NCBI GenBank assembly: GCA_016744575.1
Contig: JADGEC010000015.1
Coordinates: 1 to 43,068, forward strand
Direction of reading: 5' to 3'
DNA: 43,068 nt
Origin: Sulfurimonadaceae bacterium
GTDB lineage: Bacteria > Campylobacterota > Campylobacteria > Campylobacterales > Sulfurimonadaceae
Shown here in pieces: positions 23,523 to 30,779 of the stretch (its first letter is position 1; each line of letters starts with the position of its first letter). The notes beneath the pieces are model-generated. The model did no database searches. It was not told the origin of the DNA and worked only from the letters and a program-made list of their open reading frames with translations. Both the position numbers and the translations under genes were made by a program.

Positions 23523-23528
23523 TATAAT
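23523..23528 (+). promoter_or_regulatory. -10 box (TATAAT) for purE
   Basis: TATAAT lies 35 nt before the purE ATG, with AAGGA 6 nt before the ATG. It overlaps the end of the long inverted repeat, so binding there could block transcription. Confidence 0.55.
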
Positions 23529-23563
23529 CACGGTATTAAAATTTTAATCAGCAAGGAAAATCA

Positions 23564-24064
23564 ATGAAATTTGTCTCCATCATCATCGGCTCAAAAAGTG
23601 ACTATGAGATCATGAAATCATGTGCAGATACACTTGATACTTTTGGTGTTCAGCACGAACTGATCATCTCATCAGCGCATCGTTCTCCAGAGCGTACAAA
23701 AAACTACATACGTTCAGCAGAGAAAAAAGGGGCACATGTCTTTATTGCTGCGGCAGGTATGGCAGCGCATCTGGCGGGTGTACTATCATCTAAGACAGTC
23801 AAACCTATTATCGGTGTTCCGATGAGTGCTTCGGCACTGAACGGTATTGATGCACTACTCTCAACGGTACAGATGCCTGCAGGTATGCCAGTCGCTACGG
23901 TAGCCATCGGTAAAGCGGGTGCGATCAACTCAGCTTATCTGGCAATGCAGATCCTTGCACTGGAAAACGAAGACCTCGCGGTCAAACTCCAAGAGGACCG
24001 TATCTCCAAAGCAAAGAAGGTCGAGATGGATTCGATGGAGATCGAGACGATCATCAACCTCTGA
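23564..24064 (+). CDS. purE: 5-(carboxyamino)imidazole ribonucleotide mutase (PurE, class I)
   Basis: This 166-residue protein carries the class I PurE motifs: GSKSDYEIM near the start (substrate phosphate binding), ISSAHRSPERT with the catalytic His, AAAGMAAHLAGVL, and VPMSASALNGIDALLS. It moves the carboxylate of N5-CAIR to give CAIR in purine synthesis, as an octamer in the cytoplasm. The C-terminus is typical (ISKAKKVEMDSMEIETIINL). It is the first gene of an apparent operon with the DUF3972 and DUF89 genes (16-nt gap, then a 4-nt overlap). Confidence 0.95.
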   Translation: MKFVSIIIGSKSDYEIMKSCADTLDTFGVQHELIISSAHRSPERTKNYIRSAEKKGAHVFIAAAGMAAHLAGVLSSKTVKPIIGVPMSASALNGIDALLSTVQMPAGMPVATVAIGKAGAINSAYLAMQILALENEDLAVKLQEDRISKAKKVEMDSMEIETIINL

Positions 24065-24079
24065 TAAAAAGGATCTCTG

Positions 24080-24577
24080 ATGGAGTGGATGCATATAGAT
24101 GAATATTGTAGGCTGACCGGACTTGAGCGCAGTGCTGTAGAGCAGCTCATCGCCCGGGAGAAGCTGACTATCATGGAAGATAGCGGTCAGGTCTATATAG
24201 ATCCCTCTAAGGGTGCAGGAGCAGTCGTCCCGGCTAAAGTCAAAGAGCTCACATCTAAACAGCAAGGTGACATACTTGTCGGTGAGAAGTTCGTCGAAAA
24301 GACGATCGGGACCATCATAAACCTGCATGAGAAGGTCATCGATGCAAAAGACGAGACGATCGAGTCTGTCAAAAATGAGAACAGCTTTCTAAAAGAGGCA
24401 CTTGCCTCGCTTCAGGAACTCTATGACGAGGACCGCAAGACCATCGAAATATTGACAGACCAGCTAAGACTCTCTCAGAAAGAGGTCGAGTTCATGCGTC
24501 GTAAATATAAGTTGATGTGGGGTAAGGTCGTCGAAGAGTATGCAGACACCCCTAAAAGAAGAGAGAACGATCTATGA
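24080..24577 (+). CDS. DUF3972-type coiled-coil protein
   Basis: This 165-residue protein has an N-terminal part that looks like a small helix-turn-helix (MEWMHIDEYCRLTGLERSAV and EQLIAREKLTIME), followed by a long predicted coiled coil (about 70-150, heptad-like LHEKVIDAKDETIESVKNEN, ALASLQELYDEDRKTIEILT, DQLRLSQKEVEFMRRKYKLM). I associate this arrangement with DUF3972, which occurs in Campylobacterota beside purE and glyQ. The function is not known. The N-terminal part resembles excisionase/MerR-like DNA-binding domains, but DNA binding is inference. The stop overlaps the start of the next gene by 4 nt. Confidence 0.75.
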   Translation: MEWMHIDEYCRLTGLERSAVEQLIAREKLTIMEDSGQVYIDPSKGAGAVVPAKVKELTSKQQGDILVGEKFVEKTIGTIINLHEKVIDAKDETIESVKNENSFLKEALASLQELYDEDRKTIEILTDQLRLSQKEVEFMRRKYKLMWGKVVEEYADTPKRRENDL

Positions 24578-25431
24578 CGATAGACTCGGCATGTGTGGAG
24601 TGTATCATCAACCAAAGCCGTCGTGTAGCCGAGACCATCGACGCTGACGCAGCCCTCAGTGAAGAACTTGTTTCCACCGTACAGCAGATGAGTCAGAGTT
24701 TCTCATACGCACAGAACCCTCCGGAGATCGCATCAGATGTCTATGAGAAGATGGCTGAGATAGCCCATAAAGTAGATCTTTATGATGAGATAAAAGCACA
24801 ATCTACCGAGTCGGCCAAACAGTTCCTACCGCATTTACGTACAGAGATCTCATCTGCTGATGATAGATTGCTTACGGCTACGAAGGTAGCTGTCGCAGGC
24901 AATGTCATCGACCTCGCTGCCGAAGTGACGTTTTCGCTTGATGAAGAGATAGGCAAGGTCTTCGATACTGCCTTTGCTCATGATGATATGGATAGTCTAC
25001 GGGCTTCTCTGGAAGAGGCTAAGACACTGCTCTATATCGGTGATAATGTCGGTGAGCATATCTTTGACTATCTTTATATAGAGACACTGCAAAAGCTCTA
25101 TCCACGACTCGATATCAGCTATATGGTACGGGGTCGCGCCATCATCAATGATGTGACGATGAAAGAGGCGGAGGAAGCAGGTTTTGATAGGCTTTGTAAG
25201 CTAATAGACAGTGGTGTCAATACTCCAGGGTTTGTCTATGAACGAGCAAATGAAGTCAGTAAGAAGCTCTTTGATGAGGCTGATCTCATCATCGCCAAAG
25301 GGATGGGGAACTATGAGTGTCTAAGTCCAACACATCGTAATAGTGTGCTCTTCTTACTGAAAGTCAAATGTGGTGTGGTAGCTGCTTCACTGGAGAAAGA
25401 GGTGGGAGATATCATCTGTAAGATGGTCTGA
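24574..25431 (+). CDS. DUF89 family damage-control phosphatase-like protein
   Basis: This 285-residue protein has the DUF89 landmarks: N-terminal CVEC (Cys7, Cys10), a conserved AVAGNVIDLAAE, YIGDNVGEHIFD (metal-binding Asp), VRGRAIINDVTMKEA and AKGMGNYECLS. Members of the family are metal-dependent phosphatases that clear side products such as sugar phosphates (ARMT1, PANK4 domain). The substrate here is unknown. It is cytoplasmic with no signal peptide. It ends the operon with purE; glyQ lies downstream on the same strand but is separated by a 4-kb minus-strand insert. Confidence 0.85.
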   Translation: MTIDSACVECIINQSRRVAETIDADAALSEELVSTVQQMSQSFSYAQNPPEIASDVYEKMAEIAHKVDLYDEIKAQSTESAKQFLPHLRTEISSADDRLLTATKVAVAGNVIDLAAEVTFSLDEEIGKVFDTAFAHDDMDSLRASLEEAKTLLYIGDNVGEHIFDYLYIETLQKLYPRLDISYMVRGRAIINDVTMKEAEEAGFDRLCKLIDSGVNTPGFVYERANEVSKKLFDEADLIIAKGMGNYECLSPTHRNSVLFLLKVKCGVVAASLEKEVGDIICKMV

Positions 25432-25454
25432 CATCTCTGATAGACACCATATGC

Positions 25455-25826
25455 TTAGTGTGGGTCTATCCGTTTTTGTCGTTGAAATGCCTTTTGACGT
25501 TTTTTCTTCCACAACTCTCTGATCTTATCGTCATCACTTTGTCTATTTAGATGTGTCGCTCTTCTGCCTTTGAGCGAAGGTCGAAGGGCTTGTCCGTTAG
25601 GGCTTAGCCCATCCTCATCTATAGTCGCATACTCATACTGCTTACTCTTTTTATTGTAGATCAGGATATCACCCTCTTGACTCTCTATCCAGTTGAGATA
25701 CTCATCACCATGTTGTTTACCTGTAAATGTCGTACCATCAGGCTGTTGGAACTGCCGTTTTTTACTAAGGGCAGGTGCAGCATAAAGCAGCGAAGTGGTG
25801 ATGATGGAAAGTAATAACCACTTCAT
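25455..25826 (-). CDS. Standalone secreted propeptide-like protein of the M6 metalloprotease
   Basis: The start at 25826 follows AGGAG by 5 nt. The 123-residue product has a signal peptide (MKWLLLSIITTSLLYAAPAL) and a body FQQPDGTTFTGKQHGDEYLN then WIESQEGDILIYNKKSKQYE and GLSPNGQALRP. This matches the N-terminal propeptide seen in M6 (immune-inhibitor A-like) proteases, where a 'PDGTxF...GDExLNWxExxxG' strand-rich module precedes the catalytic domain. Here it is a separate gene, starting 2 nt after the protease stop. It probably acts as a chaperone or inhibitor of the protease in trans; that is inference. The C-terminus is Arg/Lys-rich. Confidence 0.75.
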   Translation of the reverse strand: MKWLLLSIITTSLLYAAPALSKKRQFQQPDGTTFTGKQHGDEYLNWIESQEGDILIYNKKSKQYEYATIDEDGLSPNGQALRPSLKGRRATHLNRQSDDDKIRELWKKKRQKAFQRQKRIDPH

Positions 25827-25828
25827 GT

Positions 25829-27277
25829 TCACTCCTGATCGCTATTGATGATGTTGGCTGTCATAAAAGTGTCTCTGCTTGAGATGTCTTTGACCGTGAT
25901 CCCGGTACTGCGACCATCATAGCTTTTTGAACTTGGTGAAGTGTCATCGTCAAACAAGCTTTTATGCTCTAGGTAGAACAGGTTCTTCTCATGACCAAGT
26001 CCCGGTTCATCCTTATTGACGTAACCAGTATCGATATTTGCCTCAGCAGCCTCTTCGATATCTACCCCTTTATGATCTCGGTCATTGTTTACTCGATTAT
26101 TCTCAAACTTGGCATCGATGACCTCCTCGTCTATATGCCAGATAGCCATTCCCCCTTCAAAGAAGCCATTTAGTCCATATAGTCCTTGGTCAAAATGGCT
26201 GTCATGTCGGTTTTCCAGTAAAAAATACTCTTTATCATCGTGGGGGATCTTGATGATGTTGTAGTCTGGGGAGGCGCTTTCGTAAAGTGTGATAGTCGTA
26301 TTACCCTCTATGATCTCGGGAGTGACCCAGCCATTGCGTATCTTACTCCATGCGCTTAGGTGTACAGGCGTGTTCCCATAGAGCTTGGTCTCAGAGTTTA
26401 CATCATCATAGGTGTTTCCCCAGCTCCCATAGCCCATCAGACCAAAATAACCGATACCACTGAAGGCACTATCGATGGTGTCGTAAAGATCAGGCAGATC
26501 AAAGGTAGAGTGACCTAGTTCGTGCGCGATGATACCGATCGTGGCATCATGGTCATGATGGCGTTCACCGAAAAGGGCATAATTACCATCATCAGCACAG
26601 CCCATCACACTTACACCATCGACTGTTGGTGTGTCTTCGCTATTCACACAGTCCTGATGTGCCCATACAGAAGGATGGTCACTGCTATCGTAAGCTTCCT
26701 CATGACCTGCGATGATAAAGACGATAGTAAGTTCATCAGAGGTTATCGCTCCATCATGGTCGCCAAGATCGTCATAATGAGCAAAATCCATGAGCTCATC
26801 GGCTTTTAGCAGTGCAAGTCTCAGGTCTGGATGGATCTTCTCTCCACTGCCAGAATCAGGATGCTCTTTGTTTAAACGGACAGTGATCACGCCATCATCG
26901 ACAGTGCCATCGTCTTCCTCGGCGCGTGAGTATGTGAAATGACCGTAAGAGACCTCATGGAAGTATTCATTTAGTCTGTTATAGTCGTCACTGCCTCTAT
27001 CTGAACCAAAGATCTTATTACTCCAGGAGAGTGCGTTATGGGTAAAGGTGTTCTCTTTGTATTCGATCTGTATGACGAGCATAGGATTCACTCTAAGTGC
27101 GGAAGGGGCTGGAGTAACTGTGGTATCGCCTGGAGGTGTGCTTGGTGAGAGGTAGTCTTGAGGTATGCTATTGTTCTCATCGTCGACAGTCTCGGATGGA
27201 GAGCTGCTACCTCCACCGCAGCCGCTGAGAAGAAGCAGTGTGCTGATCATAACAGAGCTAAGTACTGTTTTATACAT
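25829..27277 (-). CDS. M6 family metalloprotease, lipoprotein
   Basis: The start at 27277 follows AAGGAG by 8 nt and gives a lipoprotein signal (VMISTLLLLSGCGGGSSS); the longer frame from 27325 does not. The 482-residue product has a Pro/Thr-rich linker, then the M6 catalytic domain: HELGHSTFDLPDLYD with the zinc-binding HExxH and a downstream Asp, the Met-turn FGLMGYGSWGN, and MAIWHIDEEVID. No propeptide precedes the catalytic domain in this polypeptide; the next gene supplies one. The enzyme would be anchored to a membrane and cut extracellular or periplasmic proteins. The target is unknown. Confidence 0.88.
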   Translation of the reverse strand: MYKTVLSSVMISTLLLLSGCGGGSSSPSETVDDENNSIPQDYLSPSTPPGDTTVTPAPSALRVNPMLVIQIEYKENTFTHNALSWSNKIFGSDRGSDDYNRLNEYFHEVSYGHFTYSRAEEDDGTVDDGVITVRLNKEHPDSGSGEKIHPDLRLALLKADELMDFAHYDDLGDHDGAITSDELTIVFIIAGHEEAYDSSDHPSVWAHQDCVNSEDTPTVDGVSVMGCADDGNYALFGERHHDHDATIGIIAHELGHSTFDLPDLYDTIDSAFSGIGYFGLMGYGSWGNTYDDVNSETKLYGNTPVHLSAWSKIRNGWVTPEIIEGNTTITLYESASPDYNIIKIPHDDKEYFLLENRHDSHFDQGLYGLNGFFEGGMAIWHIDEEVIDAKFENNRVNNDRDHKGVDIEEAAEANIDTGYVNKDEPGLGHEKNLFYLEHKSLFDDDTSPSSKSYDGRSTGITVKDISSRDTFMTANIINSDQE

Positions 27278-27390
27278 TGGCAAGACTCCTTCTGTGAGAT
27301 CGAAGCCTATATGACCTCTTTTCATTCTGATATCTAAGAGAGACTCCTAAGTACTCTCTATTATACTTTAGGTCGATACTCTCTCTGCTT

Positions 27391-29670
27391 TCATCGAAAG
27401 ATTACCTGGTCTCTACCTGCATCTTTGGCTTCATAGAGGGCATCATCACCACGCTGGACGATACTGATGATATCATCATCACCATGAAAGGTGCTGACAC
27501 CAAAGCTACAGGTGAGTCGTTCAATACCTTGAAGATCTGCATCCCTGATGATGTTGCGAAGCGACTCGGCAAGGAGTGTGGCTCCCTCCTCATCAGTCTC
27601 GGGACAGATGATCATAAACTCCTCACCTCCCCATCGTCCAAGGATATCTGTCAGTCGCAGGTTCATTTTCAGTGTCTTACTCATCTGGATCAGGACCCGG
27701 TCACCTGCAAGGTGTCCATAGGTGTCATTGATCTTCTTGAAATGATCGATATCTATCATGATCACAGAGAAATCTCGTTTATAGCGATGATATAGACGAG
27801 TCTGCTGCAGTAGTGATTCATCAAGTTTACTGCGGTTATAAAGCTGTGTCAGTCTGTCTGTCATCGATAGCCTGAGCAGATCTTGATTATGCTTTTTCAG
27901 ATAACGTTGACGGAAGAAAAGTAGGGTTATTAGGATGACAAAGAACAGTAGGATCTGACCGATAAGCTCATAATCGACCTTTGACTTATAGTGGATGGTC
28001 ATATGACGGTTAAAGATCGCTTCACGCTCCTCTTTAGTGATCATATCGATTGCTTTGTTTATGATAGAGAGCAGTTCAGGATAGTCATCACGCAGCATCA
28101 GACGGATATTGAAATCGAACTCAGTGGTCCCGGATATCTTGAGGTCTGTGTATCCGGAGGTGTGGATTATATGGCTTAATACTGGTAGTAGACCTACGAC
28201 AGCAAAGACCTTTTCCTCCTCAAGTGCTTTGATCGCATCATGAGTACTGTCCAGCGGTATGATCTCTATTTTCGGATAGTGTTTACGTAGTTCATGTTCG
28301 ATGGTGTGACCACGACCTACTGCTACACGTTTGCCGTTTAGCGCAGAGAGGTTTTTGATATACCCGACACTGCTTCTAGTGGCGATCACATTGTCAAAGG
28401 TGTCATAGGGTTTACTGAAGATAGCATATTCCTCACGTTCATTAGTGATGGCAGCACCAAGTGATATATCTGCTTTTTTATCTTCTATTGCAGTAAGTAC
28501 GTCTTCCCATGATTCTGCATGGTTCAGCTCCATCTCTATCTCTGCGTTTTTGACGATCTCCATCCAGAAATCATAGGAGATACCACTCAGTGAGGATTTA
28601 GCACCCTTGCTGTCGATGTTGTAATTGAACGGAGCCCATTTTTTAGTAGAGATCGCCTGGATCTTATGCGTACGAAGAAACTGCTTCTCTTTGGCAGTAA
28701 GGTGTAGAGAGGTCTCAAAAGAGGATGGATAGATAAGACCATCAAGTCCTTCCATCGGTGCATCAGTCAGTCCAAGTGTCTTGTAGATGATGTAGATATC
28801 TCTGAGCCTCTCTTTAGTGATATCACCGAGAATGTCGTTGTGATCATAGGCCAGTCTTTTCAAAGCTTTGGCTTCAAATAAGAGGCTTTCTCGACTTCTG
28901 TTGTCTGTATTGTACTTTTTAAGGATCAGCTCCACACTCTCATCGAGATGTTCAAAGGCGTATTCCCATCCACGGATCGATGCCTCGAGGAAAAGTCGGG
29001 CACGCTGGGGATGGGAGTCGATCTCCTCTTCTGAAGTAAAAAGAATGCCATCATAGAGATCGAACCCATGGTCTTTGGATGCGAACTCGATCGTCTCTAT
29101 CCCTCTTTCTCGCAGTCGATAGGGATCAGTGGAGAGATCAGTCACCATCAGGTCTGCCTTGCCGCTGATAAGGTCTTCGATATCAAAGGAGTGAGGTAAC
29201 AGTGTCACTTCAGAGAGTGAGATGCCTTTGCTGTTGAGTAGTGCCTGATAGGAGTGGCTGCTCTGTCTGCTTCCGCCTGTCATGACACGTCCCCGGATAT
29301 CCTCTATACTCTTGATAGCACTTTTCTTTAGAGTGAGCAGGGTCTCAGGTGATGACTGTAAGATCGCCGCCATAGCAACGACAGGGCTGCCCTTAAGTCT
29401 GTCGATAAGCAAAGAGGAGCTGGCGATGCTGTAATCGGCATGGCCATTTAGGACATCATCGACAGGTCGTGTCGTCGGCATATAGGGTCTCAGGGTGACA
29501 TCAAGTCCAGTGTCGTGGTAAAGACCTTTCTCTTTAGCCATATAATAGCCAGCAAACTGGAACTGATCGTGCCTGGTAAGCTGCAGAGTTATCTTATCTG
29601 TGACAGGTGCACTCTGCAGGAGTGCCGACAGTAGTAAGAGTAGTAAGAGTATACGAGACGGTAAACGGAT
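27391..29670 (-). CDS. Membrane diguanylate cyclase with two substrate-binding sensor domains
   Basis: The first standard ATG (29541) is inside the first domain. The frame is open upstream and encodes a signal peptide (RLPSRILLLLLLLSALLQSA) followed by the family N-terminus ITLQLTRHDQFQFAGYYMAK. The codon at the expected start, 7 nt after AGGAG, is ATC (29668-29670), so initiation is unusual or mutated; I give that as the end. From there the protein is about 759 residues: an NMT1/THI5-like binding domain (about 28-280), a second SBP_bac_3-like binding domain (about 325-555), one transmembrane helix (ILLFFVILITLLFF), and a GGDEF domain with active GGEEF (about 681-685) and an RxxD inhibitory site (RLTD) five residues before it. 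It should make cyclic-di-GMP in response to a periplasmic ligand, perhaps a pyrimidine-like or amino-acid-like compound. Confidence 0.85.
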   Translation of the reverse strand: MRLPSRILLLLLLLSALLQSAPVTDKITLQLTRHDQFQFAGYYMAKEKGLYHDTGLDVTLRPYMPTTRPVDDVLNGHADYSIASSSLLIDRLKGSPVVAMAAILQSSPETLLTLKKSAIKSIEDIRGRVMTGGSRQSSHSYQALLNSKGISLSEVTLLPHSFDIEDLISGKADLMVTDLSTDPYRLRERGIETIEFASKDHGFDLYDGILFTSEEEIDSHPQRARLFLEASIRGWEYAFEHLDESVELILKKYNTDNRSRESLLFEAKALKRLAYDHNDILGDITKERLRDIYIIYKTLGLTDAPMEGLDGLIYPSSFETSLHLTAKEKQFLRTHKIQAISTKKWAPFNYNIDSKGAKSSLSGISYDFWMEIVKNAEIEMELNHAESWEDVLTAIEDKKADISLGAAITNEREEYAIFSKPYDTFDNVIATRSSVGYIKNLSALNGKRVAVGRGHTIEHELRKHYPKIEIIPLDSTHDAIKALEEEKVFAVVGLLPVLSHIIHTSGYTDLKISGTTEFDFNIRLMLRDDYPELLSIINKAIDMITKEEREAIFNRHMTIHYKSKVDYELIGQILLFFVILITLLFFRQRYLKKHNQDLLRLSMTDRLTQLYNRSKLDESLLQQTRLYHRYKRDFSVIMIDIDHFKKINDTYGHLAGDRVLIQMSKTLKMNLRLTDILGRWGGEEFMIICPETDEEGATLLAESLRNIIRDADLQGIERLTCSFGVSTFHGDDDIISIVQRGDDALYEAKDAGRDQVIFR

Positions 29671-29807
29671 CGGAAAGCTCCTCTGGTATGCAATAAAAAC
29701 GGTAAAGACCTAAAAAAAATATATTATATCTTAAGATCGATGACAACGATGTTAAAGAGAGTCTTGATGGTGTTGTCGGCTTTAGTCAAAAGCAAGTGAC
29801 TGGGCGA

Positions 29808-29813
29808 TATAAT
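29808..29813 (+). promoter_or_regulatory. -10 box (TATAAT) for glyQ
   Basis: TATAAT in GCGATATAATGGCGCAATTAT lies 43 nt before the glyQ ATG. The same TAATGGCGCAATTAT core occurs inverted at the leuA promoter. Confidence 0.5.
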
Positions 29814-29855
29814 GGCGCAATTATTTGGGCATCTACGATGTCTTTAGGGGTTACA

Positions 29856-30737
29856 ATGATCACATTTAGCGATATGCTGTTGAGACTGCAGGAGTTTTGG
29901 AAAGAGCAGGGCTGTAATATTGTCCAGCCGTATGACATCCCTGCGGGTGCCGGGACGTTTCACCCTGCGACCTTTTTACGTTCACTCGACTCACAGCCAT
30001 GGTCAGTCGCTTATGTCGCTCCAAGCCGTCGTCCGACAGATGGTCGTTATGGTGAGAATCCCAACCGTCTGGGAAGTTACTACCAGTTTCAGGCAGTGAT
30101 CAAACCAAGTCCGGCAAATATCCAGGAGCTCTATCTTAAAAGTCTGGAGTATCTTGGACTGGACCTCAAAGAGCATGATATCCGTTTTGTGGAAGACAAC
30201 TGGGAATCCCCGACTCTGGGTGCCTGGGGTCTTGGATGGGAAGTGTGGTTAAACGGTATGGAGGTGACTCAGTTCACCTATTTTCAGCAGGTAGGGGGGA
30301 TCGCCTGTGATCCTGTAGCTGTAGAGATCACTTACGGGACAGAACGTCTGGCGATGTATCTGCAAGGCGTAGATACCGTCTTTGATATAGTCTGGAACGA
30401 AAGTGCACATGGCAAGACACTTTACCGTGATGTCCATAAAGAGAGTGAGATACAGTTCTCCAAATACAATTTTGAAGTCGCTGACGTCGCTATGCTATTT
30501 ACTGAGTTCGATGCCAAATCAGCCGAGTGTGAGCGTGCGCTCGAAGCGGGTCTTCCTCTACCTGCATATGATCTCTGTATGATGGCTTCAAATACGTTTA
30601 ACATCCTCGATGCCCGCAAAGCGATCTCTCAGACAGAACGGGCAAACTATATCCTCAAGATCCGTGACCTCTCAAAGGGGTGTGCGGAACTCTATAAAGC
30701 ACAAGAAGCCGATCGTCTTGAGCGCGTAAAAGCGTAA
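29856..30737 (+). CDS. glyQ: Glycyl-tRNA synthetase alpha subunit
   Basis: The start at 29856 is supported by AGGGG 6 nt upstream and by the usual N-terminus [20 protein letters not shown]. The protein is 293 residues, the standard length of the bacterial alpha subunit. Class II motifs are visible: [38 protein letters not shown], and [15 protein letters not shown]. It charges tRNA-Gly together with the beta subunit (GlyS), which is not in this window. It lies 37-43 nt before recD2. In Campylobacterota it is often near purE, DUF3972 and DUF89 genes, which here lie about 4 kb upstream. Confidence 0.95.
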   Translation: MITFSDMLLRLQEFWKEQGCNIVQPYDIPAGAGTFHPATFLRSLDSQPWSVAYVAPSRRPTDGRYGENPNRLGSYYQFQAVIKPSPANIQELYLKSLEYLGLDLKEHDIRFVEDNWESPTLGAWGLGWEVWLNGMEVTQFTYFQQVGGIACDPVAVEITYGTERLAMYLQGVDTVFDIVWNESAHGKTLYRDVHKESEIQFSKYNFEVADVAMLFTEFDAKSAECERALEAGLPLPAYDLCMMASNTFNILDARKAISQTERANYILKIRDLSKGCAELYKAQEADRLERVKA

Positions 30738-30779
30738 GTAGATGCAGATGGTCATCTACTACTTCTCCTCTTTTTGATC

